Of a stretch of 37,645 nucleotides of DNA, positions 30,758 through 37,645 are shown in pieces; within the stretch, counting starts at the first letter, position 1; every line of letters begins with the position of its first letter. Under the pieces are notes generated by a model. It saw only the letters and a program-made list of their open reading frames with translations. It ran no database searches and was not told the DNA's origin. The position numbers and the translations under genes are program-made. Source of the DNA: Micavibrio sp. (GTDB lineage: Bacteria > Pseudomonadota > Alphaproteobacteria > Micavibrionales > Micavibrionaceae); NCBI GenBank assembly GCA_030824805.1, contig JAPJRC010000015.1, forward strand, positions 1 through 37,645, read 5' to 3'.

Positions 30758-31621
30758 ATGAAAACAGACGAGCGCATTATAGTGCCCAAGACTCCTGCTA
30801 ATCACATATTTGGCGAAAGCGAAATGGCGGAACGCGTACGTGCTTTCGATTGGTCAACCACACCCGTGGGATCAATCGAAACATGGCCACAAACTTCAAT
30901 TACCGCCGTGAGTATATGCTTGAACTCGCGCTTTCCTATGGTAGTGCGCTGGGGCAAAGAACTAACCAATATATATAACGACTCATATATTCCGGTATTG
31001 GGAAAGAAACACCCTTACGCACTAGGAAAACCGACAAAGGAAGTATGGGGTGAAGTATGGCCGATGTTGCAGCCCCAAATGGAATTCGTCTTTAACGAGG
31101 GCAAAGCAACATGGAACGAAAGAGCACCTTTAACTCTTGAACGCAATGGCCAGCCTGAGAAAGCATGGTTTACATGGTCTTATAGCCCTATCAAAAATGT
31201 AGACGGAAAAGTCGAAGGCATTTTTGTCACCTGCAGCGAAGACACTCCTATCATATTGGCAGAAGCAGAACGTCAGAAATTACAAGATACTCAGCAAGCT
31301 GCACAAGAACGCGATCACTTCCTGTTAAGTCTCGACGACATGGTCAGATCAATGATCGATCCTATCGAGATCATTCTTACCAATGCAGAAATGCTGGGCC
31401 TTTATCTTGACGTTGATCGCTGTGCTTACGCCGATGTCGAAGAAGATCAAGATACAATGAATTTAAACGGAAACTATGTGCGTAACGATACGATTAAAAG
31501 CATCGTGGGCAGACTGAAATTTTCTGACTTCGGCCCGCAGGTCTTGCAATTGATGCGGGATAATAAACCGTATGTAGTAAACGATATCGATACGCATGTT
31601 CCCCTTGTAGAAAATAAATGA
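30758..31621 (+). CDS. Hybrid histidine kinase, N-terminal fragment (PAS, partial GAF)
   Basis: First part (287 aa) of a sensor kinase interrupted by an in-frame TGA at 31619-31621. It holds a PAS-like domain (about 28-165, with FDWSTTPVGSIETWPQ, SRFPMVVRWG and IYNDSYIPVLGKKHP, the type common in alphaproteobacterial multisensor kinases) and about the first 100 residues of a GAF domain (from ERDHFLLSLDDMV). The same frame continues past the TGA with the rest of the GAF domain and then HisKA, so this was one gene of 735 codons. Alone this fragment has no kinase part. A shared transcript with the second fragment and the phytochrome genes is likely. Confidence 0.75.
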   Translation: MKTDERIIVPKTPANHIFGESEMAERVRAFDWSTTPVGSIETWPQTSITAVSICLNSRFPMVVRWGKELTNIYNDSYIPVLGKKHPYALGKPTKEVWGEVWPMLQPQMEFVFNEGKATWNERAPLTLERNGQPEKAWFTWSYSPIKNVDGKVEGIFVTCSEDTPIILAEAERQKLQDTQQAAQERDHFLLSLDDMVRSMIDPIEIILTNAEMLGLYLDVDRCAYADVEEDQDTMNLNGNYVRNDTIKSIVGRLKFSDFGPQVLQLMRDNKPYVVNDIDTHVPLVENK

Positions 31622-31693
31622 GCATACCGCGAAACCCAGATTCAGTCTGTAATATGTGTTCCGCTTCATAAAAAGGGGCGGTTTGTAGCTGCT

Positions 31694-32965
31694 ATGGCCG
31701 TACATTCCGCCGCTCCTAGAATTTGGACGGAAGAAGAAATAGAGCTTGTAGAATTGATTGCCAATCGCTGCTGGGAAAGTATACAGAGAGCTAAAGTTAC
31801 GCGCGATTTAAGAGAAAGCGAAGCGAAAGCGCATGAAGCCAGCGCTGCAAAGAGCGATTTCTTAGCCAATATGTCACACGAAATTCGCACGCCTATGAAC
31901 GCAGTAATTGGTATTGCTAACATTCTGCTGGCAACGAACACAGACACAAAAAATAAGCAACTTGTCAGCACGCTTAAAACTAGCGCAGACCAGCTTATGA
32001 CGCTTATAAACGATATGCTGGACTTGTCGCGCATTGAATCGGGCCATGTAGAATTGCAAAACGACTGGTTTAATCCCACCGAGTTAATGCGGGATTGTCT
32101 CAGCGTAATAAGCGTCGAAGCGCGGCGCAAAGGCTTGCACATATTTTCACATGAAGGGTGGCCCTATCATATAAATGCGTGGGGCGACGAGCAGCGTATA
32201 CGGCAGATTGTGATGAATTTGCTTAGCAATGCTGTAAAATTTACTACAGAAGGTCGCGTTACCGTTCACATCAGACAAGAGAGAATCACAGAAGATTGTA
32301 TTCTCATGATTAGCGTCAAAGACACGGGAATAGGCATGTCGAAGGAAGCGATATCCACTGTTTTCGATAAATTTACACAGGCAGACTCATCCATTGCCCG
32401 GAAATTCGGCGGCACCGGTCTGGGCTTGTCTATCAGTAAATCACTTGCGAAAATGATGCGGGGCGACATTTCCGTGTATAGCGATGTTGGGAAAGGCTCG
32501 GATTTTATCCTGGAAATTCCTGTGAAAACAAAAGCTGTCATAAGCCATACCAATCCTAATGCCAACTCAGTGGTCATGGAACGGCACCCGGCAAAGCTGC
32601 TTTTAGTAGACGATAATGCCACCAACCTATTCGTAGCGAACAAAATCCTTATTGATCTTGGTTATGAGTGCATAATTGCGCAAAGCGGTAAGGAGGCCTT
32701 GGATAAATTGAGCTCAGAACGCGTTGATCTGGTTTTAATGGACGTTCAAATGCCAGATATGGACGGATATGAGGCAACAAGGCAAATCAGAGAAAAAGTC
32801 CCTAACGGCAAAAATCTGCCAATAGTGGCCATGACAGCACACGCATTCAACAATCACAGAGAACAATGTATCGCTGCAGGTATGAATGATTTTATCGCGA
32901 AGCCCTTCAAACCAGATGCTTTGGCAGATGCCATAGACCGCAATATCAAGGCAAGCCAGTTATGA
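31694..32965 (+). CDS. Hybrid histidine kinase, C-terminal fragment (HisKA-HATPase-REC)
   Basis: Second part of the kinase, 423 aa from the first ATG after the TGA. It is in the same frame as the first part. It begins with the last strand and helix of the GAF domain (AVHSAAPRIWTEEEIELV), then HisKA with H62 (ANMSHEIRTP), HATPase (NLLSNAVKF, DTGIGM, GGTGLGLSI) and a REC domain with D350 (LMDVQMPDMDG). It could still be an active kinase if translated; GGGGCGG stands 13 bases before the ATG, a poor fit. Its stop overlaps the heme oxygenase start (ATGA), linking it to the light-sensing genes. Translation by read-through of the TGA would restore the whole protein. Confidence 0.8.
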   Translation: MAVHSAAPRIWTEEEIELVELIANRCWESIQRAKVTRDLRESEAKAHEASAAKSDFLANMSHEIRTPMNAVIGIANILLATNTDTKNKQLVSTLKTSADQLMTLINDMLDLSRIESGHVELQNDWFNPTELMRDCLSVISVEARRKGLHIFSHEGWPYHINAWGDEQRIRQIVMNLLSNAVKFTTEGRVTVHIRQERITEDCILMISVKDTGIGMSKEAISTVFDKFTQADSSIARKFGGTGLGLSISKSLAKMMRGDISVYSDVGKGSDFILEIPVKTKAVISHTNPNANSVVMERHPAKLLLVDDNATNLFVANKILIDLGYECIIAQSGKEALDKLSSERVDLVLMDVQMPDMDGYEATRQIREKVPNGKNLPIVAMTAHAFNNHREQCIAAGMNDFIAKPFKPDALADAIDRNIKASQL

Positions 32966-33519
32966 GCAGTACTGTCCGTTTTATATTGAAAGACGCAACC
33001 CAATCTTTGCACGATGCAACCGAGCAAAATTTTGCCATAAGCACTGTGCAATCCGTAAGCCAATATATTGAAAAATTGAAGTCGCTTACCAAGTTCTACT
33101 TGTCATGGGAACCATATGTATTAACGAGGCTGCAAGACGAAAGCCTTCTATTTTACCATGAAAGACAAAAGCTACCCCTGTTGCAACGTGATCTGGAATA
33201 TTTTGGTATCAATATGCCGAAAAAAGATAACTCAGACGTTGAATTTGGCAACATCGCAGCGCTACTTGGTTCGCTTTATGTTGTGGAGGGATCCACACTC
33301 GGCGGCCAAATTATCTCCCGCATGCTTGCAGAGAAATTTCAGATTCGAGCAGCTACGGGCGGCAGCTACTTCTATTCATATGGGGAAAATATTGGAAAAA
33401 ATTGGCAGGATTTTTGCCGATTGCTCGACTTGCATGCTGCAAGCGACACCAGCGCAGCTATAGACGCCGCAAAAAAAACATTTGAAGCCTTGAACAAAAC
33501 CATCTCTGTGGCGGATTGA
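32962..33519 (+). CDS. bphO: Bacterial heme oxygenase (BphO-like)
   Basis: Opens heme to biliverdin, iron and CO; biliverdin is the chromophore of bacteriophytochromes. The 185-aa all-helical product has the proximal heme ligand H17 in LHDATE and the distal-helix motif VEGSTLGG (108-115). Its stop codon is directly followed by the phytochrome ATG, so chromophore and apoprotein are made together. The reductant is unknown. The start overlaps the end of the kinase fragment. Confidence 0.92.
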   Translation: MSSTVRFILKDATQSLHDATEQNFAISTVQSVSQYIEKLKSLTKFYLSWEPYVLTRLQDESLLFYHERQKLPLLQRDLEYFGINMPKKDNSDVEFGNIAALLGSLYVVEGSTLGGQIISRMLAEKFQIRAATGGSYFYSYGENIGKNWQDFCRLLDLHAASDTSAAIDAAKKTFEALNKTISVAD

Positions 33520-35724
33520 ATGCAGGCAAAAATAGAAATATCAAATGATCTTGTGGCCTGTAATAGCGAGCCTATCCATATTCCGGGCAGTATCCAGCCT
33601 CATGGTTTGCTTATAGCGCTAGAAGAAAACAATTATAATATTATTGAATACAGCTCGAATATAAATCTAGAAAATCCAACCCTTGAAAATATTTTTGGCA
33701 ACACGATTGCAGAGAAAATTCGGCATGATTTGAACGAAAAAACATTAACAAAGACTGCTTTGTTTTTAAGACGTATAGAGTACAAAGGAAATCTCTATAA
33801 TGTGCTAGCGCACCTACATAAATCTGTAATCATTCTAGAGCTAGAACGCGATATCGGGCCAAGCGAACGCAGTTTTTTTGATCTTTATCCGCATCTTCAT
33901 GCCTTCATCAACAATCTTCAAAATGCAAAGACTGTTGAACAGGCTTGTGAAGTCGCCGCGCGTGAAGTCCGGCGGTTAACAGGATATGGCCGCGCACTTG
34001 TCTACAGGTTTGACACTGACTGGCACGGCGAAGTCGTAGCTGAAGATGTACAGGACGAGCGTTTGCCTTCTCTTATAGGCCATCATTTTCCCGGATCCGA
34101 TATCCCAGCGCAGGCACGGGAATTATACCGTCTAAATCGCATCAGAATTATTCCTGATGCAGGTTACAAGGCCGTTTCTCTGGTAAGAGCGCAGGCCAAT
34201 CAAAGGCGCGAGCCGCTTGACCTTGCCTTCTCCACATTGCGAAGCGTCTCGCCCGTGCACGTAGAATATATGAAGAATATGGAGACTTGGTCTTCTATGT
34301 CTGTTTCTATTATCGTCGATGGCAAATTATGGGGATTGATTGCCTGCCACAACACAACGCCCAAAATGGTATCATTTGACCTGCGTACGGCCTGTGAATT
34401 TATCGGCCAGTTTCTGTCACCGCATATTGTTGCATACGAAAGATCGACGGACTTTAGTAGACGAATTAACTTAAAAGCCATCAACTCCCGGCTTTTGGCT
34501 TTGATGACGGCCGGTAGCAGCTATGTCAATGTTTTGGAAAGAAACAAAAATGATCTGCTTAACCTCATGGCCGCCACGGGGGCAGCAATCGTGCTGCCGG
34601 AAAAAGTTGTTTTAATCGGAAAGACCCCTTCCGAAAAAGATGTCACCGAATTGGTGCACTTTATAGCCGATAAAAATCTTGAAATATTTGATACGTCCTC
34701 TTTGCCAAATGAATTTCCTGATGCTCTTTCCTACAAGGATTTGGCTAGCGGCGTCGTCGCTATATCTATTTCAAAATTGCACAACAGTTATATTCTCTGG
34801 TTCCGACCTGAAGTGTTGCAAACCGTGAAGTGGAGTGGCGATCCGCGCAAGTCGCAAGATGCGGATGGCCGCATACATCCACGAAAAAGTTTTGAAACGT
34901 GGAAAGAGATCGTTCACCTGAAATCCTTGCCATGGATGCCGGGTGAAATAGAAGCGGCTGTGGAATTGCGCAATTCGGTCGTTGGCGTTGTTTTGAAGCG
35001 CGCGGAGGAATTGGCCAGCCTTACGGAAGAGCTGGAAGAAAGTAACAAAGAACTCGAATCTTTTTCGTATACCGTTTCCCATGATTTGAGAGCTCCGTTC
35101 CGTCACATTGTAGGCTATTCGGAACTCCTGAAAGAAAACGAGTATAAATCCCTAACCAAACGCGGCAGGCATTACCTTGATACAATTATTGAATCGGGAC
35201 GTTTTGCTGGGCAATTGGTAGATAACCTGCTTAACTTCTCACGCATGGCCAAATTGCCCATGGAAGTTCACGACATAGATCTGAACGCGATTCTTGATGA
35301 TGTATTGAAAGAAATTAAAGCCGGGGAACCAAACGTAGAACGCATTCGTTGGACGCTGTCGCCGATGCCCAAAGTGAGTGGCGATCCAGTATTGCTGAAG
35401 CTGGTATTTGTTAACTTATTGGCAAATGCCGTTAAGTACACAAGACCGACCGCACAACCTGTGATCGAAATTTCTCATAAACGTGAAGAAAATGAAGATA
35501 TTTTCTCTATTAAGGATAATGGCATAGGGTTTGACATGGCATATGCCGATAAATTATTTGGTGTATTCCAAAGATTGCATAAAATGGAAGAGTTTGAAGG
35601 GACCGGGATCGGCCTTGCCAACGTGAAAAGAATTGTTACAAGACACGGCGGCAGAGTATGGGCGACCAGTAAAAAAAATGAGGGGGCGGAGTTTTTTTTC
35701 AGCCTCCCTGCCGGAAGGGTATAA
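33520..35724 (+). CDS. bphP: Bacteriophytochrome histidine kinase
   Basis: Red/far-red photoreceptor kinase of 734 aa with PAS-GAF-PHY-HisKA-HATPase order. Biliverdin would attach to C14 (ACNSEPIH) in the N-terminal extension. The GAF domain (about 135-305) has PGSDIP (191-196; the usual PASDIP with Gly for Ala), H247 (SPVH) and H277 (ACHN), which contact the chromophore. The PHY tongue shows WSGDP (438-442) and HPRKSF (453-458). HisKA has H521 in SYTVSHDLRAP; the HATPase has NLLANAVKY and GTGIGLANV. All photochemically important residues are present, so it should be functional. It follows bphO with no gap and ends at the response-regulator start. Confidence 0.96.
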   Translation: MQAKIEISNDLVACNSEPIHIPGSIQPHGLLIALEENNYNIIEYSSNINLENPTLENIFGNTIAEKIRHDLNEKTLTKTALFLRRIEYKGNLYNVLAHLHKSVIILELERDIGPSERSFFDLYPHLHAFINNLQNAKTVEQACEVAAREVRRLTGYGRALVYRFDTDWHGEVVAEDVQDERLPSLIGHHFPGSDIPAQARELYRLNRIRIIPDAGYKAVSLVRAQANQRREPLDLAFSTLRSVSPVHVEYMKNMETWSSMSVSIIVDGKLWGLIACHNTTPKMVSFDLRTACEFIGQFLSPHIVAYERSTDFSRRINLKAINSRLLALMTAGSSYVNVLERNKNDLLNLMAATGAAIVLPEKVVLIGKTPSEKDVTELVHFIADKNLEIFDTSSLPNEFPDALSYKDLASGVVAISISKLHNSYILWFRPEVLQTVKWSGDPRKSQDADGRIHPRKSFETWKEIVHLKSLPWMPGEIEAAVELRNSVVGVVLKRAEELASLTEELEESNKELESFSYTVSHDLRAPFRHIVGYSELLKENEYKSLTKRGRHYLDTIIESGRFAGQLVDNLLNFSRMAKLPMEVHDIDLNAILDDVLKEIKAGEPNVERIRWTLSPMPKVSGDPVLLKLVFVNLLANAVKYTRPTAQPVIEISHKREENEDIFSIKDNGIGFDMAYADKLFGVFQRLHKMEEFEGTGIGLANVKRIVTRHGGRVWATSKKNEGAEFFFSLPAGRV

Positions 35725-36186
35725 ATGTTAAAGCCGATTTTGCTTGTCGAAGACAATCCACGCGATGTCGAATTGACTCTGGTGGCATTCGAAAAAAACC
35801 AGCTGGTTAATGAAGTCGTTATTGTGAGGGATGGAGAAGAAGCCCTCGATTATCTACACGCCCGCGGCGCTTACGAAGGACGCGCGCCCGGCAACCCTGC
35901 TGTGGTATTATTAGATCTTAAATTACCAAAAGTTGACGGCCTTCAGGTGCTCGAAGCAGTTAAAAAAGACACGTCTTTGCAAACAATGCCTGTTGTGGTG
36001 CTCACTTCCTCCAAAGAAGAAAGCGATCTCATACGCAGTTACAAGCTGGGCGTTAACGCATACGTGGTAAAACCGGTGGGCTTTAAAGAGTTTATGAGCG
36101 CCATACAAGACCTTGGCGTGTTCTGGGCCGTGTTAAACGAGCCGCCTCCTGGAAGCGCGCCAAAAGCAAAGCGCACTGAATCTTAG
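35725..36186 (+). CDS. Single-domain response regulator (Rcp1-like)
   Basis: CheY-like receiver of 153 aa with no output domain. Acceptor D64 is in VVLLDLKLPKVDG; acidic residues E9/D10, the LTSSKEE segment and KPVGF complete the active site. The extended loop before the acceptor (LHARGAYEGRAPGNPAV) and the C-terminal tail are typical of Rcp1-type regulators that pair with phytochrome kinases. It begins immediately after the bphP stop and is the probable phosphorylation partner; what it signals to next is not visible. Confidence 0.93.
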   Translation: MLKPILLVEDNPRDVELTLVAFEKNQLVNEVVIVRDGEEALDYLHARGAYEGRAPGNPAVVLLDLKLPKVDGLQVLEAVKKDTSLQTMPVVVLTSSKEESDLIRSYKLGVNAYVVKPVGFKEFMSAIQDLGVFWAVLNEPPPGSAPKAKRTES

Positions 36187-36249
36187 CGTCATATCTGTGA
36201 TATGAGCCATGCATTATGAAGTTAGCTGGCTGAAAATTTCTTGATTTGG

Positions 36250-36325
<76 letters not shown>

Positions 36326-36519
36326 AAGACCTTTACAGGGGGCTGTTTTACCCAATCCCTTTTGTTTTGACCAGTGAAATTATGTCTGTTGGCCCATAAA
36401 GGCAAAATTTACATATGTTTGCCCCGATAATCCGACTTGTTATGGTCCATAAAACCCGTATTTTATCTTAAGAAGCAGCTTGCTGCGAATAAAGGGCAAA
36501 CATACGGACGATTCCCAAA

Positions 36520-37407
36520 ATGGCACTATTTAATAGAATTTATGCAGGAATTGCCCGCCGCGTGGCCGCACCTATCCGCAGCATCTATCTTGCATGGGCA
36601 GCAGCCGAATTACGCAAAAAAATTGCAGGCAAGTTTAATCAAAGCCCGCACGGCCTGCCTTCGGAATTGATTGTTTCTCTTACATCCTACCCTCCACGTT
36701 TTGATTCTTTGCATTTAACCCTGCTGTCGCTCCTAACCCAGAATACAAAGGCAGACAGAACAATATTGTGGGTGGCGGAGGAAGATTATTCCAAGCTCCC
36801 GCAGGAAGTGCTGGATCTTGTTTCTTCAGGATTAGAAATACGTACATGTAAAGACACAGCTTCTTACAAAAAAATCATACCCTGCCTCGCCATATTCCCA
36901 GATGCATTTATTGTAACGGCAGATGACGATGTCTATTATCCGCCCAAATGGCTGACATCCCTATGCGACCGGTATGACACCGACAATAAAAGAATAATAT
37001 GCCACAGGGCGCACAGAATTACCTTCGACCAGCATGGACAGCCCAAGCCTTATCATCTATGGCAACACAAAGTTAAGGGACCGCAGCAAGGAGCCATCCT
37101 TTTTGCGACGGGTGCCGGAGGTGTTCTATATCCGCCTAAATGCTTTGCCGAAGATGTGCTTCGTGAAGATATATTTATGAAGGTTTGCCCGCGTGCGGAC
37201 GATGTCTGGCTTTACTGGATGGCCACGCTTAATGGCTGTACGTATTTTGTCACGGATTTTGGAGCCGAGGTTACGAACTGGGATGGATCGCAAGAAGTAT
37301 CCCTTCTTCACGAAAACATCACATCAGGTGGTAATGACCGGCAGATCGCCAATATGATCGCGCAATACGGCCTTCCGCCTGCGTTGCAGGAAGCACTAAA
37401 AGCTTAA
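36520..37407 (+). CDS. Putative glycosyltransferase (GT-A like)
   Basis: A 295-aa protein whose N-terminal part reads IVSLTSYPPRFDSLHLTLLSLLTQ, a pattern of family-2-like glycosyltransferases, with the metal-binding acidic motif TADDDVYYP (133-141) and a later RADDVWLYWMA segment that could hold the catalytic acid. No transmembrane helix is clear, though the first 28 residues are basic and partly amphipathic and may touch the membrane. It is alone between tRNA-Trp and the convergent gene at the right edge, so its acceptor (cell-surface polysaccharide or other) is unknown. The ribosome binding site is weak. Its stop shares TTAA with the facing gene. Confidence 0.75.
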   Translation: MALFNRIYAGIARRVAAPIRSIYLAWAAAELRKKIAGKFNQSPHGLPSELIVSLTSYPPRFDSLHLTLLSLLTQNTKADRTILWVAEEDYSKLPQEVLDLVSSGLEIRTCKDTASYKKIIPCLAIFPDAFIVTADDDVYYPPKWLTSLCDRYDTDNKRIICHRAHRITFDQHGQPKPYHLWQHKVKGPQQGAILFATGAGGVLYPPKCFAEDVLREDIFMKVCPRADDVWLYWMATLNGCTYFVTDFGAEVTNWDGSQEVSLLHENITSGGNDRQIANMIAQYGLPPALQEALKA

Positions 37408-37645
37408 GCGGCGAGCGGAAGTTCGGGCTTCGGATTTTCCTGCACAATCGAAGTGTTGCGGAATTTTGCATCGTGATATGCGTGGCGCTGCTTCTCCGTC
37501 ATGGTCGGCTCAAGCAATTCAAAGCCCAGCATGACTTTACGCATTTCCAGCAGCTTTAAACCTTTAGGCACGAAAATGCGCTCTAATTCCGCTTTTTCTT
37601 TCAAAAGCCCCTCTTCCATGCCTTCGCGGAGTTCCAGTTCAAGGA
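37404..37645 (-). CDS. Unrecognised protein, C-terminal part (runs off the window)
   Basis: The frame is open from the right edge to the stop at 37404 (80 codons), so this is the 3' end of a longer gene. An internal ATG at 37619 exists, but the acidic helical sequence upstream (alternating Leu and Glu) continues in frame. The visible part is mostly charged helix (EKAELERIFVPKGLKLLEMR) followed by TMTEKQRHAYHDAKFRN and a Pro-rich tail. I do not recognise a family. It converges with the glycosyltransferase gene, overlapping by 4 bases. Confidence 0.55.
   Translation of the reverse strand, partial: LELELREGMEEGLLKEKAELERIFVPKGLKLLEMRKVMLGFELLEPTMTEKQRHAYHDAKFRNTSIVQENPKPELPLAA

Noticed and set aside
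31619..31621. TGA read as tryptophan or selenocysteine
   Set aside because: Several intact genes here end in TGA, the only tRNA-Trp seen has anticodon CCA, which does not read UGA, and the residue before AYRE in this GAF region is not a conserved Trp or Cys.
36190..36204. CATATC/GATATG hairpin after the response regulator as terminator
   Set aside because: The stem is short and AT-rich and no T run follows on either strand.

Overview
The window looks like a chromosomal segment of an alphaproteobacterium of moderate GC content. The main clues are a SAM-II type riboswitch, a homospermidine synthase, a bacterial heme oxygenase next to a bacteriophytochrome, and the protein families throughout. 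I cannot name the genus. No insertion sequence, integrase, prophage or CRISPR array is visible.

Left part (1-6436, minus strand): the secE-nusG-rplK-rplA-rplJ-rplL cluster, in the usual order but opened up twice. Two small genes (66 and 38 aa) sit between nusG and rplK. An ABC-F ATPase gene and a nucleoside hydrolase gene sit between rplA and rplJ. Intrinsic terminators follow rplL, rplA, the 38-aa gene and nusG. rplJ has its own promoter and a structured leader containing a terminator-like hairpin.

6564-10831 (minus strand): hss-pdxA, then a metallophosphoesterase gene overlapped by a lipid-kinase gene. 10931-14546: a SemiSWEET transporter, argG-argH (plus strand) and a convergent flavin reductase. 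Upstream of argG lies a short ORF with the residues RRSNRR and a 17-bp direct repeat whose two copies can pair with the same intervening segment. This resembles an arginine-responsive attenuator.

14706-23030 (plus strand): a tightly overlapped signalling cluster of CHASE3 hybrid kinase, CheR, CheB, REC-kinase-REC and PAS-PAS hybrid kinase. The kinase coiled coil is a candidate CheR/CheB substrate.

23049-30364 (minus strand): glyQ-glyS and a sulfur amino-acid block. A cystathionine beta-synthase and a cystathionine gamma-lyase/synthase gene form an operon preceded by a tiny leader ORF reading MFLICCC and a terminator hairpin, apparently a cysteine attenuator. Next is an O-acetylhomoserine sulfhydrylase-like gene behind a SAM-II riboswitch and a 29-aa upstream ORF. 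Three amino-acid-sensing leaders (Arg, Cys, SAM) therefore occur within 20 kb and are the most interesting content.

30758-36186 (plus strand): a hybrid kinase gene broken by an in-frame TGA, then heme oxygenase, bacteriophytochrome and a response regulator, with overlapping or abutting reading frames, forming a red-light sensing module. The right end holds tRNA-Trp(CCA), a putative glycosyltransferase and the 3' part of an unrecognised gene that runs off the window.
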